This document shows, piece by piece, positions 34,824 to 46,231 of a stretch of DNA of 64,000 nt (position 1 is the first letter of the stretch; each line of letters begins with the position of its first letter). The position numbers were made by a program, and so were the translations under genes. Source of the DNA: Poa pratensis (lineage: Eukaryota > Streptophyta > Magnoliopsida > Poales > Poaceae); the NCBI GenBank assembly GCA_947311845.1, contig CAMZMU010000052.1, positions 136,787,733 through 136,851,732 on the forward strand, given 5' to 3'. Below the pieces are notes generated by a model. That model was not told the origin of the DNA, searched no databases, and saw only the letters and a list, made by a program, of their open reading frames with translations.

Positions 34824-35516
34824 CCTCCTTCTCTGGCCGAGGTGCGTACAGGGGGAGAAGAGAGGAGATATTAGGAGGCCATGAGCTATGGAAGCATATT
34901 TATGCCGCTGATTACGCTATCTGCTGGAGAAGCAGTCGCTTGCAGGGAAGGACAGAATCAGCAGACCAGGGTGCGTATTGGTGACTGACTGACCGAGCAT
35001 CGCCGGCGGTCCTTCCATTGCCTTGCTCCTCCGGCAACATAAAAAATTCTCGATCCCTGTCTTTATTGACGTGAACACGAAATCCAAGCACCCATGAGCC
35101 TAGTACGGACAAATGGTTTTGCATGGTAGTAGCATAGTACGGACAAAATTCCTAATTATATTTGGACCCTTCACGGTAATAAAAGACCGTTTTTTCTTTC
35201 GCAGACAGTTAAGCCTCTGTACACATCTGGGCTACGTGGGGTCGGGTACCACTATTATTCTCACGGCCCATGAAGGCACACAGTTCTCCAGCCGGGTTCT
35301 CGCGGCACGTAACGCCCTCCTTCAATCCTTCCCCATACGAGCCGCAATTTTGGAACCGCTTCCTCAATTATTCTCACCACTGCAGAACTTCTGACAATTT
35401 GCTTGATGCTGTCGAACGAGATGCAGCAGTCGACGTCGATCTCATCGTCTTCCCGTAATCCTGGTATGTTCCTACCTTGCTAGCGCATTGCCTTTTCTTC
35501 CCCGTGCTTCCCATCC
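34824..35516. other. Divergent upstream region between two genes
   Basis: Separates the minus-strand EF-hand-family gene (ATG 34823) from the plus-strand gene starting at 35517, so it contains both promoters. A possible 5' untranslated exon of the latter ends near 35462 with a GT donor (CTG|GTATGT). Confidence 0.4.
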
Positions 35517-38014
35517 ATGGAAGCAACGGTAGGCATTCTGATGGCGGTGTTCATGATTCTTTTCCTCTCAGTCTTTCCCTTTTCATGTGACATTCAAGCG
35601 AGGGCGCCGGATGAGACAGGGTTGGAGCAAGTTATGTCCGATCTGCAGGCGTTGAAGGGTCTCTATGGTCTCCTTCACAAGGGCCAAGAAACAAATGAAA
35701 ATGTAAGCATCAAAGTTCGATTGGTATATTACTCTCTGAGATCCATATTAATTGTCGCTAAATCGGATATATCCAGTACTAAAACATGTCTAGATATATT
35801 CAGTTCATCGACAATTAATATGGATCGGAGGGAGTACTAGATTACACATAATGATTCTCTCCTAAAATAAAAAAAATACTGCCTCTTTGAGATTCCTTCA
35901 AGTGCGTTTGTTCATGCATACAATTAGGGAAAATTTGGTTTGCAATATTCTAAATACGTAGCTATCGAAAACAACATATAAATATAGATTTGACAAGTGT
36001 GGCTGAAACGCAGAGTGTGTTATTTTTCCTTCATCAAAGGAAATTTTCCTCTTTGTTCGTTTGCTCCAATTTTTAACCAAACCAAAGAGGGCAGAGGCCC
36101 TTGGATTTCGTGGTATATCTTCAACCTTGGTGAGACATATGAACTGAAGATTAGGATATTCAGAGCAATATATTGTCGTCACATGAAGTTCTAGGCTTCT
36201 CACTATTAAGAAGACTATTAGTTGATTACCATACCTTTATCTCTTGAGTTGCAACTCTAATTCAGTCCCAACGTTTTAGCAGTTGGACGAGGCATCAAGA
36301 TCTCTTCTAATGAGGATGCTGGACAATGCTACCCAGCAGGCTCTCCTAAAACAAGCAAAGGTAATTAATTTCCTTGAGTTGCAAAATCCGGCCACTATAC
36401 AATTCTTGTGCAAATGCTGATAAGCAGCGCCATCGTTGGTACGTTTTGTAGTTGCTGTCAGGTCCCTTAATGTCTCCTGCTCTGGAGAGGAAGCTCTCCA
36501 TCCAACCAGGCCGCCGGACAGCAGGCGAGGCCGAGCAACGGCTGAAGCCCCTCGCGTCGCCCAGCCTCAGCCTCCACGCCAGCGAGTGGTCCCGCCGGCT
36601 GAAGCCTCAGAGCCCGGCGAGAAGCCGAGACAGCCGCTACGTCTACGACGACCATCGCCGCTGTGAGAGGGACGATCGTCTCGTCGATCGCGTCGCCTCC
36701 AACCGCTCCTCAGGAATTCAAATGCCGCGGCTCGACCCAAGTACTTCAGAGCGGCGCCTTGCCCGCCTCGGCTCCCACCGATCCTCCAGATTGGCCGAGC
36801 CGCGGCGCGACGTGGCAAGCGGCAGTGCCTCGCGCGCCCGGCGTAGCGACAGGCATGGCAGGCTGCTCCGGGGCTCTGGACGCGGTGATCGTTCGTCTTC
36901 GTCGTCTCCGGAGCAGAACAGCAGGCGCCGCTCCGTGTCCCGCGCGCCGTCTACGGCACGGCTTCTTGGCAGAGCCACGTCCCGGGGAGCGGGTGGTACC
37001 TCGACGAGTCGTCGCGTTGGGAGGCTGGACTCTCGGCTGTCCATGGGCGGCGTGACGTCGCGCCGTGGCTCAGAGCGAGCCGGACATGGCGCGGCCACGC
37101 CGAGTCGGTCGTCGTCGAGCAGTGACGGCGAGGCGGTGACGACACGCAGCCGCATCAGGCCGTACCGGGAGCTGATGGAGCGCTGCGTACGCCGAGCTGA
37201 AGAAATAGAAGAACTGAGCCTGCGGCGGCGAGGGAAGAAGGACGGCACAGTTCGCAGCAGCATCAGCATGGGCCTGTCCAGCAACCAGCCGCGGCGAGCG
37301 CTGGACCGGATCGATTCCGGCAGCACGTACAGCAGCGGAAGCAGCAGCTCATCAAGTGCCTCTATCCCGTCTCCCCCCACGTTCCCGACAGCGCCGTCGA
37401 CGTTGAGCGCTTCAGCTTCTTCCCGCACGTCCTCGTCGGTGTCAGTGTCACCGCGGGGCGGTGCTCGGCCAGAGTACCCATTCGAGGAGGCGTCGAGCAC
37501 ATCGAAGAACCGCCGCCGGCGGGAGCGCCAGGAGAGACGAGAAGGGCGACTGAGAAGGTTCAAGAACAAGCTCGCGCTGGTGTTCCACCACCGCCACGAC
37601 CACCATCACCACCACCACATCGGGCACGGTGGGCGCTCTGGCAGCCCGGTGTCCAGACACGACCGCCGCGGCAAGAACAGCAAGTCGCCGTGGAGCTACC
37701 TCGGGGGAATGTTCCAGCACCGCACTGCAGGGCATGACGGGGGCAAGAAGAAGAAGAAGAAGAGCACTACGAGTCGGACGGTGGTGACGGCGAAGCGGCG
37801 CGGTGGCGGCGGCGGATCGCTGTTCGACGCGCTGGTGAGGCACAAGTGGGGAGCGGGAAAGGCGCCGGCGCGAGCTGGGATGGTGCGCACGCGTAGCCTG
37901 AGCAGAGTGCAGGTCAAGAACATACATTGGTGGCAGCGGCTGAAGCGACGGCGCGGCCGGGCAGAGGGTAGCGGCAGGCCACGTCGTCGTTTAGGACAAG
38001 GGAAATCACTGTAG
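35517..38014 (+). CDS. Uncharacterised Ser/Arg-rich basic protein, 608 aa, three exons
   Basis: Exons are 35517-35702, 36283-36360 and 36452-38014, all GT/AG and phase 0, giving 62+26+520 codons. The N-terminus has a hydrophobic segment (VGILMAVFMILFLSVFPF) that could be a signal anchor. A short helical region follows (GLEQVMSDLQALKGLYGLL, then LDEASRSLLMRMLDNATQQA). Exon 3 starts LLSGPLMSPALERKLS and is then Ser/Arg-rich and mostly disordered, with a His tract (near residue 465), a Lys tract (KKKKKK, near 520) and a basic C-terminus including IHWWQRLKRR. The long frame in GC-rich sequence with clean introns makes a real gene likely. I cannot name the family. A nuclear or RNA-linked role is suggested by composition only. 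A Stowaway MITE lies in intron 1. Confidence 0.72.
35732..35834. mobile_element. Stowaway MITE (103 bp) in intron 1
   Basis: CTCTCTGAGATCCATATTAA pairs with TTAATATGGATCGGAGGGAG; flanking TA on both sides. It lies 30 bases into intron 1 of the 608-aa protein gene. Confidence 0.88.
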
Positions 38015-38276
38015 TTTCTTTGAGAGGAACTGTACATGAAAGCACTGCAGTCTTGCCTGCATTTTTACGAGCTGTATTGTATGTTCGGTATGTTTGGGTA
38101 ATTAATTCCAGCAAGCTTGTTCATAAGCAGTACTACCAAGAGTATAAATGTTGGAACACTATCAGTTAAGCGTAGATATGACAGGTTCTATAGGCACAAA
38201 GCAATTTGAATCACATTAGATTTCTGCATCTGAATACAAACCCAAAACAAATACTAGACCAAGGCCTTCAAAGCTA

Positions 38277-38415
38277 CTCCCTCCGTCCACAAAAAGATGT
38301 CTCAACTTTTTTCAAATTTGCATATACCTACACACTACACATCAAATATGTCTAGATACATGCAAGACATGCAAATTCAGACAAAGTTTAGACATCTTAT
38401 TGTGGACGGAGGGAG
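38277..38415. mobile_element. Stowaway MITE (139 bp)
   Basis: CTCCCTCCGTCCACAAAAAG and its inverse at the right end (TTATTGTGGACGGAGGGAG), with TA duplication. It sits between the convergent 3' ends of the Ser/Arg-rich gene and the V-ATPase gene. Confidence 0.92.
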
Positions 38416-38702
38416 TAGTTAATTACGAATGCCAGTTCTCACATAAAAGATAAGGATAGTTGTAGCATACAAGAATGTGACATGAGTGGAAATCGACAAA
38501 ATTTTACAACTAATCACCAAAATGTTTATGAAGTAGTAGTATCAGACATGGCTGCTGCTAAACTGCAGCAGCTTATTCCAAGACAAAGAACAAGGAATTA
38601 CAGCTGGAAGTGGCAAAAAGCCAATTCTTATCACATCTTCCAAATAAATAAACAAATAATACAAGTTTGCCATCGTATGCAGGACAGAGTGCGCATCAAC
38701 CT

Positions 38703-39659
38703 CTAGTTCTTCACAGTGGTGACGTGCCTAAGAAGCATCTGAATCACCTCGGGAGAGATAGTTGCTGCCTGCTGCTTGAGTTGTTCGATCTTTTCGTTTG
38801 TCTCCTGCTCAAGGCGCTTGACGTTCGCGCCAGAGTCACCGCTAGTCTGGAAAGTGGAAATGACAAGAATATAAATAAATGAACTGAAATCGTCATGCGA
38901 TTATCTTATAAACAAAAAGATTCAATGGGCAGATGAACTGTACATACCTCTGCAAGCTTCCTCTGGAAGTCAGCCTCCATCTGTGCACGGTACTCGGCTA
39001 TTTCCCTCTCAGCCTCTTCTTTTGCTTGCCTGAGCCTTGCCGATTTAGCTGCCAGAGAAATCATATTTCAGTTGATAGACAAAAGGGCATTCTTTAATTT
39101 CAGCTTCATAGTTGACAATAAGATTCATACAGGATCAGGCCTTTCTATGGCAAATAATATATTTCAGGCCAATTTTTAGCAAATGAAGGGAATAACATAT
39201 TTCACTTTCTTTTTATGACTTGTTGTATACAAATATGTAGTATATTTCCCCTCAACAATGGAATTAGATGGCATGGCCTCTCAAGTAACAAGGCAATATT
39301 ACCAGGAAAGGAAAGTGCTACAAACAAGACGATGATTTTGTAACAACTTACAATGGAACAAATATATCATGACTTTACAGCACGATTGCACTAAGTATGA
39401 CAGACAAGACATAGCAAATAAACTGGAAAAACGATATTACAACGTGACTAATCCTACAAAAGTTGATGGGTGTATCAAAGCATAAAATATTCATTTTAAC
39501 CAACAGAGCATAACAAACACAAAATGGTCATTTGGTTCATAATGAATTAAGCCAAAATAAGAGAACATTACCAGCCCGAGCAGTACTGACAATTTGCTGG
39601 GCCTCTTGCTCTGCAGCCAGCAATTGCTGGATTCCGCTTGGGCGTCTGCTTGCGTCCAT
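38703..39659 (-). CDS. VHA-G: V-type proton ATPase subunit G, 110 aa
   Basis: Coding exons (minus strand) are 39659-39572, 39048-38948 and 38846-38703; an untranslated first exon at ~40330-40276 is joined by a 609-base intron (40275-39667). The protein begins [20 protein letters not shown], followed by the [14 protein letters not shown] block and a charged coiled coil ending [16 protein letters not shown]. Length and order match plant subunit G, which pairs with subunit E in the peripheral stalks that link the catalytic V1 head to the membrane Vo sector of the vacuolar/endomembrane proton pump. There is no lesion. The gene is head-to-head with MORF9, with a few hundred bases between them. A housekeeping function is expected. 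Confidence 0.95.
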
Positions 39660-40330
39660 CTTCGGGCTGCGGAATGAATAATCATAATCAATAAAATGCA
39701 AACTGTATGGAACAATGTTTACATGGTTAGTAGGTCTAAATCATCTTTATGGTATATAACACGCCAAAACTCTTAGTAAACAAAAGAGAAGACTATATCA
39801 CTATACATTATGTGAGATATGCAAAAACTACCACAGAAGTAGTATTTCGCTTCAAGCTGCTCATGTATAGTAATGCATCCGTACGCAGTTGTCTGGTTCA
39901 AGGACCTAACTACCACGTAGTTGCAATCTAATCTGGGTTAATTTTACCGTACATACCAACAACGACTACGGATCCGCCCAGGCAGTTCTTCATAAGCTCA
40001 TACACCAGCTAGACATTACGGACCCCTACCTCAAACTGTAAATCCAGATCAGATCAACTAAGATCCAGCAACAGAGGCTAGCTCCCCCAACAAATCAGCA
40101 ATTCCTCGATCCCTTCGAGCATCCCAACCCATCGGATCATCAAATTGCATAGCGGGATCAAATCAAGAAAACGCCCCCAGCTATCATCAAGCGCAGACCG
40201 ATTGCAGCCCAGATCCACCCAAATCGACGGCAATTCAAGAAACGAAATACGTGCTGGGGCGGATCGATCGATTACCTGGCGGAGAGGCGACTGGAACCAC
40301 GTGGAGAGCCGATTCGATGGGAAAAGAAAA

Positions 40331-40650
40331 GCTAATCCTCCGCTGTGATGTGCTCTCGTGGTCGTGGCCCCGACCTTTGAAGGCTATTTATTAGAGAATT
40401 GTCTTCTTGTCTTGCGCTGGGCCAGGCCGGAAAGTCGCACCTTATTATATGTTCGAGATCTACTCGGCCACGAAGGCGGCCCATTAGCGCTAAAGCCCAG
40501 ACGCGGCCCATTAGCAGGAAAGCCCAGAAGCGCGGGCAGCAGTCAGCAGATATCTCTTCGTCGTGTCCTCTCCTCCCAAACCCCAATCAAAACCCCATCC
40601 ATTCCGCCTCCTCTCCTTCGCCAGCGGCCTCTCTCCGCTGCTCCCCCGCC
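40331..40650. promoter_or_regulatory. Shared upstream region of V-ATPase G and MORF9
   Basis: About 320 bases separate the probable V-ATPase G transcript start (~40330, minus) from the MORF9 ATG (40651). The repeated words GGCCCATTAGC (40478 and 40507) and AAAGCCCAGA (40493 and 40521) resemble site II / telo-box-like GGCCCA elements of plant housekeeping and organelle-related promoters. A bidirectional promoter is inferred; no TATA box is obvious for MORF9. Confidence 0.5.
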
Positions 40651-42643
40651 ATGGCCACCGCCGCGCGCGCCGTCGCTGCCGCCGCCCGCCCGGCGCAGCC
40701 GCTGCTCCTGTCGCGTCGCCTCCCGTCCTTCTCCGCCCGCCCCGCGCGGCCTCGCGGCGGCCGCGGCGTTGGCTGCGCCGTCCGCTGCATGGCGCGGCGG
40801 CCCGACGCCTCGTACTCGCCGCTGCGGTCGGGGCAGGGAGGGGACCGCGCGCCCACGGAGATGGCGCCGCTGTTCCCTGGCTGCGACTACGAGCACTGGC
40901 TCATCGTCATGGACAAGCCCGGCGGCGAGGGCGCCTCCAAACAGCAGATGATCGACTGCTACGTCCAGACCCTCGCCAAGGTCGTGGGAAGGTAATTAGT
41001 GTGCACGTTTGAGTCAGAATAGTCCTTCCAGCCGACGGTGCTTCGCGGAATGAGACTAATTTTGGTTGTCTTGTTGGTCGCGGGTGTAGCGAGGAGGAGG
41101 CGAAGAAGAGGATCTACAACGTGTCATGTGAGCGCTACTTTGGGTTTGGGTGCGAGATTGACGAAGAAACCTCCAACAAGCTGGAAGGTAGGCCGCTGCG
41201 AAATTATTATTTTCATGTTTGAGGCCTACATTACATTGTGATAATTGGATTTGGATGCCAGATTAGATTTCAGTTTCCAATTGATGTACGGTCAGTTTTA
41301 GTATTCAGTTAAGTTGAATGACACGAGGAAACCACATGTTTTGTCAATTGCGTGTAAAAAATGTCAAGTGAATGTGAGAATGCCAAGGTCCAAGAATCAC
41401 ATAAATGTTGAGAAAAGGGCAAGCTGTAACAGGCTTATGTTGACCTATAATTAGAGGCTGAATTGTGTTGCAGTCTTGCAATCTACGATACAGTTTTGTT
41501 GTTGGTTCATGTACATTGTTATCTGTATATCTCATTTGTGTAGAGTGTTATGCTAGTACACTTTTGCCTTTGTTGGTGTGTGTCAGGGATATATGATTTT
41601 GATATCTTGATTATAGAAGGTTTATTATTTGCCTATGTGCCATAGCAGCATTATGTTTGGCATATATTTGCTTCTTGAATGTTTAGTAGCTATTCTGAAG
41701 AGAAAATTTGCTACTGAGTATAGCTTCAGCGTTATGATAGTTATATGCATGTCTGCATATGTACATTTGTTCAATGTCAGTAGCTATTCTAAAGGGAATA
41801 ATTGACTATTGGATATTGTTTTGGTGTTTCGTAACCGTTGTTTGTGTTTTCAATATACAGGCCTCCCAGGCGTTCTTTTTGTGCTTCCAGATTCCTATGT
41901 TGATGCTGAGAACAAGGACTATGGCGGTAAGCTTATTGCTTATGTGCTCAGTATTGTTTTGTTTTGTCGAATTCTTTAGATTTTATGCTAGCTGCTGCCA
42001 GGCCATTTTTTTTGCAACATAATTTATGATAGTCCTTGAACAAGAATTGGATTTGTTCCCTTTGATTCCAAGAGACTATTTCTGGCCGAGTTATTGTTAT
42101 CTAGTTGACTTGATTCTACTTAATGGACCTCTATAAAGTTTGCAATTGGCATGTTCATTGAACAGTTGGATTCAAAATTATTTAATACTTGAATGAGCAA
42201 ACCTTATTATGGAGCAAGATTCATCAATTAATTATCCATGTTCAGGTTCCTGTGCTCAAGCGATCCTTTTCTGGTCCTTCAGGCATTAGTTGCTTGGCTT
42301 TCTATTCAATGGTTTTGTACCACCCTCAAACTGTCCATACATCTCCTGAACCATTACATGTACATTTGATCTCTTCAGACCTGAACTATATGCTAGTCCT
42401 CCTGTAGTTACTTCTTTTGTCCATCAAGAGCAATTCTCTCATATTCAGTAATGTCATCTTGAGTTCTCATCATTTTTGTACTTCTCTGCAGCCGAGTTAT
42501 TTGTGAACGGAGAGATCGTGCAACGATCACCAGAAAGGCAGAGGAGGGTGGAGCCGGTGCCTCAGAGAGCTCAAGATAGGCCACGGTACAGCGACCGGAC
42601 CCGCTATGTGAAGCGAAGGGAGAACCAGGCTTACAACCGGTGA
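40651..42643 (+). CDS. MORF9: Multiple organellar RNA editing factor 9, chloroplastic (218 aa)
   Basis: Exons are 40651-40991, 41090-41187, 41861-41926 and 42492-42643, GT/AG throughout, giving 218 residues. Residues 1-~50 are Ala/Arg/Ser-rich, a chloroplast transit peptide. The MORF/RIP domain follows: [90 protein letters not shown]. The basic tail ([16 protein letters not shown]..., then [18 protein letters not shown]) is characteristic of the plastid member MORF9. MORF proteins bind PPR proteins and are needed for C-to-U editing of organelle transcripts; MORF9 acts in plastids. No lesion is seen. The start is the first ATG, at the head of the transit peptide. Confidence 0.95.
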
Positions 42644-43331
42644 CATGTCTCCCCGCACGTCTACCGCAAGTGTCCCCACGGCTATAGCTCTTGCCCTAGA
42701 TATTGCAGCAGCTCCGACGCCAGAATTGCCCCCTCTACTTGTTTGCTGCACTGTAGCGCCACCATAGTTGGGCATTTACTTTCTGCATGAACTGTAGGTT
42801 AAGATTTTGTAACAGACTTGTGCGCCGGTCATTCTGGTGATGGAATCCAGTTTCTGGACCTCGGTTGGAAGAAGAAAAATATTCATGCATTTGCAGCTGT
42901 AAGATGATTTTCAGCTCGATGAACTCTCTCTGCCCTATTTCTGCTCCCTTCGTTCACCCCTTCTTACATGTTGTAGGGAGTTGTGTTTTTTCCTGAGCTG
43001 AGTGTTAGTTATGAGCTCATTTTCAGAAATCATGTCCATCGTCTGTTCTCGCGCGAGCCATGATTTCAATGAAAAAACACCAAAAAGAACATGACACTGC
43101 AGGCGTTTTTCTGGTAAGAACGTACTAGCAACTAGCAAGAGCCAATTGGGGACGCGGAGGAAGCACCCCGCGACGCGCTACGTTTTTACCAGCAAACGTG
43201 TGGCGCAGGTGGAGACGGACAGGGGAAATGCCCCGTGCATGTCTATGATTCGCCGCCTTATCCTCCCGTTGCATGCCGTGCGCACAACACAGCCAGCCCC
43301 AGTGACTGAGACGAGAGCGCTCAGGTCGGAA
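42644..43331. other. Intergenic region between MORF9 and TL29
   Basis: Contains the MORF9 3' untranslated region (to roughly 42880) and the TL29 promoter and leader. No other gene is supported. Confidence 0.6.
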
Positions 43332-45390
43332 ATGGCGGGCACGGCGACCTTCCTCTCGACTCCCGCGCTGCTCGGCCTCCTGTCCTCTTCGTCCCCGGCA
43401 CGCCGGCGTGCGCAGGTACGCGTGTCTATCTCCATCCCGCAACTCTTCTTGGACTTTCAAGCTAAAAGACGCCTGGGTAACGCTTGTTTTTCTCTCTGCA
43501 TATTCAGGTGTGCTGCCAGGCCAAATCTGATGGCTCTGAGTCCGCCGCCTATCCAGAGCGTCTGCAGTTCCGTCGGAGGGATTTGATCGGTGGCTGCTTC
43601 GGTGCCGCCGTCGGCTTGGTATGTGCTTAGTCCTGCTCTTTTATTTCAGAATAGGTTCCTTATCATCATGCATGCCACGGCGAAAGAAATGTAGCATGAT
43701 TGATGGAAGAAAGAATGTCCATGGTTCGATTCATGGCAATCGCAGTTAACTGTTTGCGCCGTCTTTTAGGAAATCATCGAGGGCTCCACGAGGTTCACTG
43801 GAGTGGCTGCTGCGGCTGATCTGATCGAACGCAGGCAGCGCTCTGAGTTCCAATGTAGGTCCACCTTTTCCCCTTGAAATGCCAGTATATATGCTTCTTA
43901 CCATTTCGTCGGCTGATTGACGCACTCTGTTCTTTCCTCAGCGAGCATCAAAGGCACCCTCACAGCAGCCATAGAGGTGAGATTTATGTGCACCCGCACA
44001 CAGCTTGATCGTTATCCATTTCACCGACCGAGCTAAATCTTCGAAAGTCTTTTTGCAGGCAAAGCCAGAGCTCGTCCCGTCTCTGTTGACCTTGGCGCTG
44101 AATGATGCTATGACGTATGACAAGGTATGCTAGCTCTCTACATGGCCTCTATACATGTCACACATGAAAAACTATTCTAAACCTGCTATACCGTCTGTTT
44201 AACTCTTCTGAAGGCCACAAAGTCGGGAGGGCCAAATGGATCGATCAGGCTAAGGTAGTACTAGCAAGCAGCTTCTGTCTCTACTAGTATATCTTTGTTG
44301 CTCTGCAGGTGACAGCCTGACAAGTTGCTTGGCCTTGTTGTTTGATCAATTCTTGTTACATAATAAAGTGCAGAAATAAGCAGACCTGAAAACAGTGGAC
44401 TTTCTGCTGCTTTGGATCTGCTAGTCGAAAAGAAGAAAGAGATAGATTCCTACTCCAAGGGAGGTCCCATCTCATTTGCAGATTTGATCCAAATAGCAGG
44501 TGTGCTGATTAGCATGATTTTGATTGGCAATATGATCTTTGTGTGCAAGTGCTGCATACTCATATCTGATTTTACCTGCAACAGCACAACAGGCACTCAA
44601 GAAAACATTCCTTGATGCTGCCATTGCCAAGACCGGTGGGAACACAGAGAAGGGAAGAACCCTATACTCAGCATACGGCTCAAGTGGGCAGGTATTCATT
44701 TCCTCTCTCTATATAGGCATAGTTGCTAATGCAAGTTGATATGCATTTTAATCGCGTCTACAACTGTAGTGGGGTTTTTTCGACAAAATATTCGGGCGAG
44801 ATGATGCGCAAGAACCTGATCCAGAGGGCAGGGTGCCTCAGTGGGGCAGCGCTTCTGTGCAGGAAATGAAGGACAAGTTCATCGCCGTCGGTCTTGGTCC
44901 TCGTCAGGTCACTAGTCAATACTAAGCATTGATCTCTTCATAAATCTTTTTATTTTTGGTATCGTTCATTTTTTGATAGGGTTCCAAAAACTGTGATTCA
45001 GTCTCATCAATACCGCGAGAACTGTACTGCAGGTTGCTGTGATGTCGGCCTTTTTCGGACCTGACCAAGCTGCGACGGAGGCGAAACTGATCGTTGATCC
45101 AGACTGCCGTCCGTGGGTCGAAAAGTATCAGCGCAGTCGTGACACGGTCTCCAGGACTGACTACGAGGTAAGATTTTTTCAAACGATTTGTACATGCTGA
45201 CAATGATGCTGCAGGATGTGTACTTCTGAAATCTTCAACCGTGATTTTTTACTTCTGCTTCTCAACGTATATATGGCAGGTTGATCTCATTACCACCCTC
45301 ACGAAACTGAGCTACCTTGGGCAGAAGATAAATTACGAGGCTTACACATACCCCAAGCAAAAGATTAACTTGGGTAACCTGAAGCTGTGA
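43332..45390 (+). CDS. TL29: Thylakoid lumenal 29 kDa protein (APX4-type, peroxidase-like), 347 aa
   Basis: Eleven GT/AG exons: 43332-43415, 43508-43618, 43770-43854, 43942-43976, 44059-44124, 44214-44254, 44369-44499, 44585-44691, 44770-44907, 45033-45167, 45280-45390. The N-terminus is a two-part lumen signal: a Ser/Ala-rich transit part, then RRRDLIGGCFGAAVGL, a twin-arginine (Tat-type) signal. The mature part has the plant ascorbate-peroxidase fold (TYDKATKSGGPNGSIRL, GGPISFADLIQIAAQQA, EPDPEGRVPQW). Active-site residues are changed: at the distal site, where peroxidases have Arg..Trp-His, it reads TLALND; the proximal His region reads AVMSAFFGPDQ. Family members are considered unable to bind haem and sit near photosystem II on the lumen side. 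The frame is intact. Confidence 0.93.
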
Positions 45391-45939
45391 TTGATGATAG
45401 CTCTGGGCATACCTGCGAGCCATGCCATTCAAGAACTGAGAAGTTCATCAGGTGACCATATTAGGTGTCTATGGAGAGGGACTTTGATTTTATTCTGTGT
45501 TTTAGCCATGTCCATAATATGCCGGCGGCGTTGTAGTTTATCATGAGTACATAACTTCTTCCATGGCATCAAGGGCAGCTAGATGGTTTGTTTGCAGAAG
45601 TGACATGTCATTACTTGTTGGACTTTCTGACACTTATGAAACGAGGAGACAAGGTGATTTGGAAGAAAGTGAAAGGTTCTCGCGAGACGGCTGGTAGCGA
45701 AAATTCTCTATGTCAAAGAGTCAATAAAATACTGGCATAACATCATTGTACTTGTGCACATGGATTACATCTTAAGTTTCATCCGTGAAAATCACATCTA
45801 ATTAGCTCGCCACTCTAGTTGCCGGCAAGCCTAGACATCTGTCAGATGGTTCCCTTGGCCCTGGTTGGGTCTCCACGGATTAACATTTCAAAGTGAAATC
45901 TCAGTTCTTTCAGTGTTAGGTTTATGTGTGCTTGACATC
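45391..45939. other. TL29 3' untranslated region and flank
   Basis: AT-rich; AATAAA occurs at 45724 (GTCAATAAAATACTG), ~335 bases past the stop, and could serve TL29 polyadenylation. No gene seen. Confidence 0.5.
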
Positions 45940-46231
45940 TGTTAAGTATATAATATCACCACTTCCTAACAGATCGGTCTTTTGGGATAGTTGGTTGATA
46001 GGACTATTCTAACATGGTATCAGAGCCCTGAGGTCTCGAGTTCAAGTCTCACCGCCCGCACTTTCTTCACCCATTTATCTGAGCACCTGAGGCACATGGA
46101 AGGTCTCAGGTTCAAGTCTCAGGGGCTGACTCACCCATGTCGGGTGTGCGGGGGGGTGTTAAGTATATAATATCACCACTTCCTAACAGATCGGTCTTTT
46201 GGGATAGTTGGTTGATAGGACTATTCTAACA
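45940..46231 (+). mobile_element. SMART small LTR retrotransposon (292 bp, complete)
   Basis: Two LTRs of 75 bp that appear identical (45940-46014 and 46157-46231) start TGTTAAGTATATAATATC and end TATTCTAACA. Directly after the first is TGGTATCAGAGC (46015-46026), the primer-binding site for initiator tRNA-Met; GTGCGGGGGGG before the second LTR is the polypurine tract. The flanks ACATC and ATATC are a target duplication with one difference. Total size and LTR size agree with the SMART group of grasses. There is no coding capacity. It lies ~550 bases past the TL29 stop. Confidence 0.95.

Noticed and set aside
36718..37569. A 283-codon minus-strand frame opposite the 608-aa protein gene
   Set aside because: It is the antisense shadow of GC-rich, Ser/Arg-rich codons; the plus frame is longer, has introns in phase and better composition.
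46015..46156. TGGTATCAGAGC and following sequence considered as a tRNA gene
   Set aside because: It is a primer-binding site complementary to initiator tRNA between two LTRs; no cloverleaf can be formed.
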